Made by a program: the position numbers and the translations under genes. The notes under the pieces were generated by a model, which was not told the origin of the DNA, ran no database searches, and saw nothing but the letters and a program-made list of their open reading frames with translations. A stretch of 13,472 nt of DNA from Fidelibacterota bacterium (GTDB lineage: Bacteria > Fidelibacterota > Marinisomatia > Marinisomatales > UBA1611), in contig DQOT01000293.1 in the NCBI GenBank assembly GCA_015658495.1, forward strand, positions 1 to 13,472, read 5' to 3'. Shown one piece after another: positions 8,601-12,945 of this stretch (its first letter is position 1; every line of letters starts with the position of its first letter).

Positions 8601-8692
8601 ACGCGCGGTGTATTGGAATGAATATCTTTCACCGGTTCGGTTTGTGAAACCGCGAAAGAAAAAGTAAAAAGAAAGATGAACAGTTTTTTCAT
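5660..8692 (-). CDS. Secreted double amidohydrolase (degenerate N-terminal module, apparently active C-terminal module)
   Basis: This 1010-aa protein has signal peptide MKKLFIFLFTFSFAVSQ. The first amidohydrolase module (about 25-420) has the entry sandwich (DGTIIIRHGKIEKVG) and exit sequence (GKIQYGYMANLVVTDGDYF), but GFIDGWLEV at 85-93 replaces the HxH ligands. A beta-rich linker follows (about 420-540; LAGKWTLTIHNKEYDLEF, then Lys/Gly-rich segments). The second module (about 565-985) has TPGLIDCHSHS with H628 and H630, H789 in LLHCHSYRQDE, H815 in FQHVLEGYK, and Asp 869-871 in FNSDDDE. These match the ligands and catalytic Asp of metal-dependent amidohydrolases of the imidazolonepropionase/adenosine-deaminase-related superfamily. 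It probably hydrolyses a cyclic amide or peptide-like substrate in the periplasm; the substrate is unknown. Its start overlaps the LOG gene stop (TAATG), and its stop overlaps the next gene's start. Confidence 0.92.
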   Translation of the reverse strand: MKKLFIFLFTFSFAVSQTEPVKDIHSNTPRVWALTHAMIHTEPGEFIKDGTIIIRHGKIEKVGRYIQIPGDAYEIDLEGANVYAGFIDGWLEVKKDEKVKSPDDHWNNRMRSEYRAKDDLKIKDKDLKALRSIGITAAHVVPEKGIFKGKSDLVVLNKENVSVSKDVAQVMTFKTGGWGEPYPHSLLGIIAFIRQSLYDAEWFGKSTAIVEKYPDENEPIPLNPGLAALEIFRANHRPMLFMTQEEHGALRALNIAHEFNLNPWILSSGYEYRRLEEIAVKNPFLIFPLEFPAKPKVTDPYIALQYSTEQLKHWDMAPDNIKKVYDAGIQFCFSSSPLKKKTDFRSNLQKIIDRGLPQDVALAALTTFPAEAMGVGKTLGKIQYGYMANLVVTDGDYFDPKSRIISLWLAGEEHYMAPRHKVTLAGKWTLTIHNKEYDLEFSTQKAKKGANGAKGKPSFGGKLIGTITIGEKKIKLRDIDIYETSISFTIDGKSLGFKGALAFNGEIVKDDISGLAHDGSGENYPFSAKRIKKKEPKPREPEVASDAPLFFPEGAYGLSSALIAPNAVLVDNATIWTCGPKGILEDWDILFVDGKIDKVAPDITVPQGSALVIDGTGKYVTPGLIDCHSHSAASSINEGAQAVTAEVRIRDVLYADDINVYRQLGGGLTTANVLHGSANPIGGQNAVIKLRWGSGPEELLYKKAPQGIKFALGENVKQANWPGTRYPQTRMGVEQVIRDAFRAAQDYRHRHKTYNRNSKAQRKKVPPRIDLELEALAEILEETRLLHCHSYRQDEILMLTRIAEDFGFTIATFQHVLEGYKVAERIAEHGAGASTFSDWWQYKYEVIDAIPYNGTLMAKNGVLVSFNSDDDELARRMNTEAVKAVKYGGLEEEDALKFVTINPAIQLRIDNWFGSLEEGKDADFVIWDGPPLSIYSHVQETWIEGKRYFSMDENAQLEERDTKVRQDLIQKILASSSKPDGKEMKPNGDTPHHGHNCEIGDKDLLGWEVQ
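5661..5675 (-). promoter_or_regulatory. Shine-Dalgarno that decides the start of the 439-aa amidohydrolase-like gene
   Basis: On the minus strand the sequence reads ATGGGAGGTGCAATAATG. GGAGGTG (5666-5672) is a near-perfect Shine-Dalgarno five bases before the ATG at 5660. It overlaps the alternative ATG at 5675, which itself has no ribosome-binding site. It lies within the last codons of the upstream gene, so the two genes are probably translationally coupled. Confidence 0.7.
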
Positions 8693-9504
8693 TAAAAATT
8701 TGGTCCTTTCAGTTGGTACTTCTCAATAAAATCTGTGACATATTTATAGGTGTCTTCAACATCATCAGAAATGTGAAACAATTTAAGGTCTTTTGGTGAA
8801 ATGGTACCCGCTTCAACGAGGTAATCCCAATTGACCACATTTCCCCAAAACTCTTTTCCGTACAAAACGATGGGCAAGCGCTTTTTGATCTTTTGGGTCT
8901 GAATCAATGTCAGGCATTCCATGAGTTCATCTAGGGTGCCAAACCCACCGGGCCAAACAATCAGCGCTTTTGCCAAGTACAGAAACCAAAATTTACGCAT
9001 AAAAAAGTAATGAAATTTCATATCGAGATCATCTGTGATCCATTCATTTCCGGATGATTCAAAGGGCAGAGAAATGGTGAGTCCAACATTGATCCCACCT
9101 GCTTCTGCAGCACCGCGGTTGGATGCTTCCATGATGCCGGAACCGCCGCCAGAACAAATAATGTATCGACGTTTGGTTCCCTTAAGTCCTTTGCTCCATG
9201 TGGTGAATTTGCCGGCCAGTATTCGGGCATCTTCGTAATACCGACTCATTTTCAAATCAGACTTTAACCGCTTAATTGTTTGCTCATCCGCTTTCTTGGG
9301 TGCATTGTCCAAAGCGGTTTGAGCATCTTCTCGGGATAGGGTCCGGGCGGAGCCGAAAAACACAATGGTATCCGCGATCTTTTTTCGCTGAAGCCGTTGA
9401 AGCGGCCCGTAATATTCTGATAAAATTCGAACGGATCGACCTTGGGGACTTCCTAAAAAGCCAGGGTTATAATAGAAGCGTTCCTTATCAACAATTTTGG
9501 ACAT
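8692..9504 (-). CDS. LOG-family nucleotide 5'-monophosphate phosphoribohydrolase
   Basis: This 270-aa cytosolic Rossmann-type protein is first in the minus-strand operon. LOG-family enzymes cleave the N-glycosidic bond of (cytokinin) nucleoside monophosphates to release base and ribose 5-phosphate. The family was long mislabelled lysine decarboxylase. Visible motifs are TIVFFGSART (46-55), the nucleotide loop SGGGSGIMEASNRGA (118-132), MRK at 169-171, and the signature PGGFGTLDE at 185-193 followed by MECLTLIQTQKI. It has about 40 extra N-terminal residues compared with the short plant-type LOG proteins, in line with longer bacterial members. On the minus strand AAAGGA precedes the ATG at 9504 by about nine bases. 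Its TAA stop overlaps the ATG of the double amidohydrolase by one base, a close link between a purine-salvage-type enzyme and secreted hydrolases. The exact substrate is not determinable. Confidence 0.92.
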   Translation of the reverse strand: MSKIVDKERFYYNPGFLGSPQGRSVRILSEYYGPLQRLQRKKIADTIVFFGSARTLSREDAQTALDNAPKKADEQTIKRLKSDLKMSRYYEDARILAGKFTTWSKGLKGTKRRYIICSGGGSGIMEASNRGAAEAGGINVGLTISLPFESSGNEWITDDLDMKFHYFFMRKFWFLYLAKALIVWPGGFGTLDELMECLTLIQTQKIKKRLPIVLYGKEFWGNVVNWDYLVEAGTISPKDLKLFHISDDVEDTYKYVTDFIEKYQLKGPNF

Positions 9505-9748
9505 TCATTTTATTCCTTTAAAAATCAGACACGGAAAGTAATCCATTTTCCATTCGAAGAAAAGATAGGATTGTATTAGAAAAGCATACAAATAATTCCT
9601 AATTCCAAAGGGAATTGATGGGATATCAAAGAAGGTGAATACTCTATTATTCATCGCAGTAGAAACTCGACTTATTGATTCTTGCCAACCTTAAAGACCT
9701 TGTATTTGTTTATTGTTTGACCGAATTCAATCTTGGTATTTTCCACGG
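9505..9748. other. Divergent intergenic region with a short hairpin
   Basis: This AT-rich gap separates the minus-strand LOG operon from the plus-strand lipoprotein/TDO operon and should hold both promoters. A short palindrome, AATTCC (9601-9606) and GGAATT (9611-9616) around a four-base loop, is the only symmetric structure seen. A second AATTCC lies directly before it (9594-9599). No convincing -35/-10 pair or Bacteroidota-type TTTG/TAnnTTTG promoter could be assigned on either strand. A TTG at 9713 extends the lipoprotein frame upstream, but the N-terminal sequence argues against it being the start. Confidence 0.35.
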
Positions 9749-10090
9749 ATGGACAATCGCCTATTATTGATTGGATTATTTCTTTTTTCCTGTGGCTCGC
9801 CGCCACCCATACCGGTTATGATGCCCCCCACAAAAAAGTCCCACCCAGAGTTGGTTCAGGAAACGCTCTTTTCTCGTGGGTATATGTCCGGGTATGAGAT
9901 CTGGGAATTTCTGCGGGATAATCCATCTGAGAATGATGTGATTGATACGTTTGGGCTTCCGGATTCAGTGTGGTTAGACGATGTTGAATCAACGAAATTC
10001 CTTTATTATTTTATTTCTGAAATGCAGGATTACAACACCATCGAGATCAGTACAAAAACCGACAGTGTTTCCGGTTTTGAATGGGATTAA
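9749..10090 (+). CDS. Small lipoprotein of unknown function, first gene before tryptophan dioxygenase
   Basis: With ATG 9749 as start the product is 113 aa and begins MDNRLLLIGLFLFSCGSPPP, a compact lipoprotein signal peptide with lipobox LFSC and lipidated Cys15. A TTG start 12 codons upstream would bury this signal behind polar residues, so it was not chosen. After a Pro-rich linker (PPPIPVMMPPTKKS) there is a short folded domain with RGYMSGYEIWEFLRDNPSE, then NDVIDTFGLPDSVWLDD and TKFLYYFISE. The pattern of a helix, a G-x-P-D turn and an aromatic strand loosely recalls the SmpA/BamE-type small lipoprotein fold, but this is only a suggestion. It ends three bases before the TDO start, so it is almost certainly co-transcribed. 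No link between the two functions is evident. Confidence 0.7.
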   Translation: MDNRLLLIGLFLFSCGSPPPIPVMMPPTKKSHPELVQETLFSRGYMSGYEIWEFLRDNPSENDVIDTFGLPDSVWLDDVESTKFLYYFISEMQDYNTIEISTKTDSVSGFEWD

Positions 10091-10093
10091 ACT

Positions 10094-11182
10094 ATGTCAA
10101 ATAAAAAACTGCTTAATTACGCCGATTATTTAAAACTGGAGACTATTCTGAACAGCCAGGATTTGAAAAGTGCAGAACGGGGTACACCCGCTCACGACGA
10201 AATGCTTTTTATCATTATACACCAAGTCTATGAACTCTGGTTTAAACAGGTGCTTCATGAATTGGATTCTGTCTTGGATGTGTTCGGTCAGGATTCCGTG
10301 GATGAGTCGAATGTGAGTCTTGCTGTCTCCAGATTGGATCGGATCATTGAAATTCAAAAAGTATTGATTGATCAAATTCGTATTCTGGAAACTATGACTG
10401 CCATGGATTTCCTGGAATTTCGAGATGATTTATTTCCGTCATCCGGGTTCCAGAGTGCACAGTTTAGGGTGCTTGAAAATAAATTGGGTCTCCAGCCCAA
10501 CGAAAGAATTAATTATGGAAATCAGGATTATAAAAATCCATTATTGGAATCTGGAAAGCAAGTTGTAAAAAAAGCTGAAAGCGAAAAATCTTTATTTGAT
10601 CTACTGGAAACGTGGTTAGAGAGAACTCCATTTCTGTCTTTTGAAGGGTTCAATTTCTGGGAACGATACAGCGATGCAGTTCGATCCATGCTCCAGAAAG
10701 AAGATGAAACCATAAAAAATAATCCGAACCATTCAGTTGAAGAGATCGAGTATCATCTAAAAGAGCATGATAGAGCAGTTGATTCTTTCGAAGCTATGAT
10801 TAATCCTGATAAACATAATGAATTAATTGAGAAAAAGAAAAAAAGATTATCTCATAAAGCCACCCAAGCGGCTCTTCTTATTTTTCTGTATCGGGATGAA
10901 CCCATTCTTCATTCGCCCTATAATTTGTTATCCCGACTCATGGATGTGGATGAACTTTTCACAACTTGGCGTCAACGCCATGCTTTAATGGTACGTCGAA
11001 TGATTGGTGCAAAGATTGGAACCGGTGGATCTTCCGGACATGCCTATTTACAAAAAACGGCCGACCGACATAAAGTATTTGGTGAACTAGCTGACCTTTC
11101 CACGTTTTTTATTCCAAGATCAGCGCTACCGGAATTGCCGAAAAATATTAAGAGGAATCTTGGGTATTTTTTTAATAGGTAA
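10094..11182 (+). CDS. kynA: Tryptophan 2,3-dioxygenase
   Basis: This heme enzyme opens the indole ring of L-tryptophan with O2 to give N-formylkynurenine, the first and committed step of the kynurenine pathway. The 362-aa sequence carries the family landmarks. HDEMLFIIIHQVYELWFK contains the distal-pocket Phe39 and His43. FLEFRDDLFPSSGFQSAQFR contains the substrate-carboxylate Arg110. TTWRQRHALMVRRMIGAKIG contains the proximal heme ligand His296. GTGGSSGHAYLQKT is the substrate-binding loop, and FIPRSALPELP closes the fold. It is longer than compact bacterial TDOs because of a charged helical stretch at about 205-255 (RSMLQKEDETIKNN and EKKKKRLSHK). It follows the small lipoprotein by three bases and heads a set with quinolinate phosphoribosyltransferase and an ALDH8-like dehydrogenase. 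Identification is firm. Confidence 0.97.
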   Translation: MSNKKLLNYADYLKLETILNSQDLKSAERGTPAHDEMLFIIIHQVYELWFKQVLHELDSVLDVFGQDSVDESNVSLAVSRLDRIIEIQKVLIDQIRILETMTAMDFLEFRDDLFPSSGFQSAQFRVLENKLGLQPNERINYGNQDYKNPLLESGKQVVKKAESEKSLFDLLETWLERTPFLSFEGFNFWERYSDAVRSMLQKEDETIKNNPNHSVEEIEYHLKEHDRAVDSFEAMINPDKHNELIEKKKKRLSHKATQAALLIFLYRDEPILHSPYNLLSRLMDVDELFTTWRQRHALMVRRMIGAKIGTGGSSGHAYLQKTADRHKVFGELADLSTFFIPRSALPELPKNIKRNLGYFFNR

Positions 11183-11251
11183 CTTGAAACTTGAAACTTG
11201 GAGGTGGAATTATCATGAAAAAAATAACAGATTTAGATGTATCAAGTTTCA
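11183..11251. repeat. CTTGAAA tandem repeat with distal inverted copy
   Basis: Immediately after the TDO stop, the heptamer CTTGAAA occurs 2.6 times (11183-11200). A perfect 10-base inverse match lies downstream: TGAAACTTGA (11185-11194) against TCAAGTTTCA (11242-11251). The pair could form a stem with a 47-base loop. No U-run follows, so it is not a classical terminator. It looks like a degenerate dispersed intergenic repeat of the ACTTGAAACTTG type. Its right arm lies inside the possible short ORF at 11215-11271. Confidence 0.5.
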
Positions 11252-11271
11252 CACTCGTACAAACTCTATGA
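11215..11271 (+). CDS. Possible 18-codon small ORF with strong Shine-Dalgarno
   Basis: GGAGGTGG at 11200-11207 lies seven bases before ATG 11215, the best ribosome-binding site in this part of the window. The frame reads MKKITDLDVSSFTLVQTL and stops at TGA 11269-11271, 13 bases before the SDR start, which itself has no clear Shine-Dalgarno. It could be a small protein, a leader whose translation delivers ribosomes to the SDR gene, or the remnant start of a deleted gene. It has no Trp codons, so a Trp-attenuation leader is unlikely. The overlap with a repeat arm lowers confidence that it is a real gene. Confidence 0.3.
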   Translation: MKKITDLDVSSFTLVQTL

Positions 11272-11284
11272 TTAGAATTAAACA

Positions 11285-12073
11285 ATGAATTTATCCTTTA
11301 ACGACAAACACGCCATCATTTGCGGGAGTACGGATGGCATCGGAAAAGCATCAGCACTTCTCATGGCGGAACGCGGTGCTTCAGTAACGTTGGTTGCACG
11401 GAACCAAGAAAAGTTAGACCAAACATTATCAGAACTTTCAACGAATCACGGACAAGTCCATTTTTCATTGTGTGCTGATTTTGATAATCCGAATCAATTA
11501 AAAGAGAAAATTACGGGCTACATGAAAGTCATTGTAGGTCAAGCGAATATATTGGTGAATAATTCCGGTGGTCCTCACGGCGGCGCGCTCATTGATGCGG
11601 AAGAAGATGAATTTCGCCTTGCATTTGAAAGGCTGTTGATCTGTAACCAGATCATGGCCAAAGCAGTGGTTCCGGGCATGAAAGAATTGGGCGAGGGACG
11701 AATCATTAATATCATTTCTACATCGGTTCGTCAGGTGATTCCGGGATTGGGTGTGTCCAATACAATCCGCGGTGCCGTAGCCCAATGGGCGAAAACGCTG
11801 GCCTTGGAATTAGGCGAATTCGGGATCACGGTGAATAATGTTCTCCCGGGATATACGAATACTGCGCGACTCCAATCTCTCGCAGAATCTAAAGCAAAGT
11901 CCATGGGCGTTACGCCGGAAGAAATAAATGAAGCGTGGAAAAATAATACATCCTTGCGACGGCTGGGAGAGCCAGAGGAAATCGCCAGCGCTGTAGCATT
12001 TTTAGCGAGCGCTGCAGCCAGTTATATTAATGGCCATGATATTTCCGTGGATGGCGGACGATTTGGTGCTTGA
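11285..12073 (+). CDS. Divergent SDR-family oxidoreductase lacking the catalytic YxxxK
   Basis: This 262-aa Rossmann-fold protein belongs to the short-chain dehydrogenase/reductase superfamily. The dinucleotide motif G14-S-T-D-G18-I-G20 is intact, as are the adenine-pocket Asp (ADFD), NNSGG (SDR NNAG position), the RIINIISTS strand and the C-terminal SYINGHDISVDGG. The catalytic Ser145 is present, but 13 residues on, where Tyr is expected, there is Ser158, and the Lys position is Arg162 (GVSNTIRGAVAQWAKTLALE). This matches the 3-oxoacyl-ACP-reductase-like SDR subgroup described as lacking a perfect catalytic tetrad. It may use another proton donor or have a non-redox role. It lies between TDO and the quinolinate phosphoribosyltransferase, with a TGATG overlap to the latter. 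Involvement in kynurenine metabolism is inferred from context only. Confidence 0.9.
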   Translation: MNLSFNDKHAIICGSTDGIGKASALLMAERGASVTLVARNQEKLDQTLSELSTNHGQVHFSLCADFDNPNQLKEKITGYMKVIVGQANILVNNSGGPHGGALIDAEEDEFRLAFERLLICNQIMAKAVVPGMKELGEGRIINIISTSVRQVIPGLGVSNTIRGAVAQWAKTLALELGEFGITVNNVLPGYTNTARLQSLAESKAKSMGVTPEEINEAWKNNTSLRRLGEPEEIASAVAFLASAAASYINGHDISVDGGRFGA

Positions 12074-12945
12074 TGGAAAAACGGATCGAATTCGAGCAAA
12101 TAACATCTCTTGATCCGGACTGGGTTCGCGAACAGATTGATCATTTTATGGAAGAGGATATTCCTGATGGCGATGCAACCACACAGGCTACAATCACTGA
12201 ATCTGCTCCCGTCATTTCGAATATGCTTGCTGCGGAACCATTCGTTTTTTGTGGAGAATCCATTATACCTTATTGTTTCCCGGAACCCTGTTTAGTGGAT
12301 GTGAAAAAAAAAGATGGTGAATGGGTGCAGTCTGGAAATACTTTGGCAATCATTACGGGTCCTGCGGGTCCAATTCTCACTTATGAGCGTGTTACCCTGA
12401 ATTTGATTCAGCGCTTGTGTGGCATCAGTACGGAAACGAAAAAATATTGTGACTTGGATCTGCCTGATCATTTCAAGGTCATGGACACGCGAAAAACAAC
12501 GCCGGGACTCCGAAAATTTGAAAAATATGCAGTGTCTATGGGTGGCGGTTGGAATCATCGGCTGGATCTGACTTCCGGGATATTAATTAAAGACAATCAT
12601 CTCCAAGCCGCAGGAAGTGTCAAAGCAGCCATAGAGCAATCCCGTGACCAAAACAGTAATAATCTACCAATTGAATTGGAAGTGGATACTTTGGATCAAC
12701 TCCGGGAAGGATTGGAAATGAATGTGGACGGATTTCTCCTGGATAATATGAGTCCTGAAACTGTGAAAAAAGCTGTTGGAATTATCAGAAGTGTGTCAAA
12801 TGGAGAATCGATATTTGTGGAAGCCAGTGGTGGAATAAACTATGGTTCATTGGAATCTTACGCATGGACGGGCATTGACGGCGTTTCTATGAGCGCCATT
12901 ACGGCGCAAGCATCTGCGGTAGATATCAAACTGGAATTTGAATAG
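12073..12945 (+). CDS. nadC: Nicotinate-nucleotide pyrophosphorylase (quinolinate phosphoribosyltransferase)
   Basis: This enzyme converts quinolinate and phosphoribosyl pyrophosphate to nicotinate mononucleotide, CO2 and pyrophosphate, the entry to NAD from either aspartate or tryptophan. The 290-aa length is normal. Active-site motifs match the family: ER106VTLNLIQRLCGIST, MDTR140K141TTPGLR, GGGWNH162R163, LIK173DNH, LEVD with Glu203, and FLLD224NM. One departure is YAVSMGGG, with Ser155 where the family usually has Arg (YAVRxGGG). The ATG at 12073 overlaps the SDR stop by one base (TGATG) and was preferred to a TTG one codon upstream. The stop overlaps the GTG of the dehydrogenase (TAGTG). 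Placement beside TDO suggests service to tryptophan-derived quinolinate rather than, or in addition to, NadA/NadB-derived quinolinate. Confidence 0.96.
   Translation: MEKRIEFEQITSLDPDWVREQIDHFMEEDIPDGDATTQATITESAPVISNMLAAEPFVFCGESIIPYCFPEPCLVDVKKKDGEWVQSGNTLAIITGPAGPILTYERVTLNLIQRLCGISTETKKYCDLDLPDHFKVMDTRKTTPGLRKFEKYAVSMGGGWNHRLDLTSGILIKDNHLQAAGSVKAAIEQSRDQNSNNLPIELEVDTLDQLREGLEMNVDGFLLDNMSPETVKKAVGIIRSVSNGESIFVEASGGINYGSLESYAWTGIDGVSMSAITAQASAVDIKLEFE

Noticed and set aside
5596..8647. Many plus-strand ORFs of 60-153 codons opposite the amidohydrolase genes (for example 7646-8107)
   Set aside because: They lie antisense to long, clearly homologous coding regions, have low-complexity or Cys/Trp/Phe-rich translations, and show no family motifs or ribosome-binding sites.
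4341..8692. Amidohydrolases as aminocarboxymuconate semialdehyde decarboxylase (which would complete the kynurenine branch)
   Set aside because: They have signal peptides, different length and architecture, and lie in a divergent operon. The motifs fit imidazolonepropionase-like amidohydrolases, not the decarboxylase.
8692..9504. Lysine decarboxylase annotation for the LOG-family gene
   Set aside because: The PGGxGTxxE motif defines LOG/nucleotide phosphoribohydrolases. There is no PLP-dependent decarboxylase domain.
9713..9748. TTG start for the small lipoprotein
   Set aside because: It would place 12 polar/aromatic residues before a complete lipoprotein signal peptide. ATG 9749 gives the normal architecture, although neither start has a good Shine-Dalgarno.
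11215..11271. Trp-attenuation leader peptide upstream of the SDR gene
   Set aside because: The short ORF contains no Trp codon, and no mutually exclusive terminator/antiterminator stems with a U-run are visible.
11498..11785. Minus-strand 95-codon ORF inside the SDR gene
   Set aside because: It is antisense to conserved SDR motifs, and the translation resembles no known protein.
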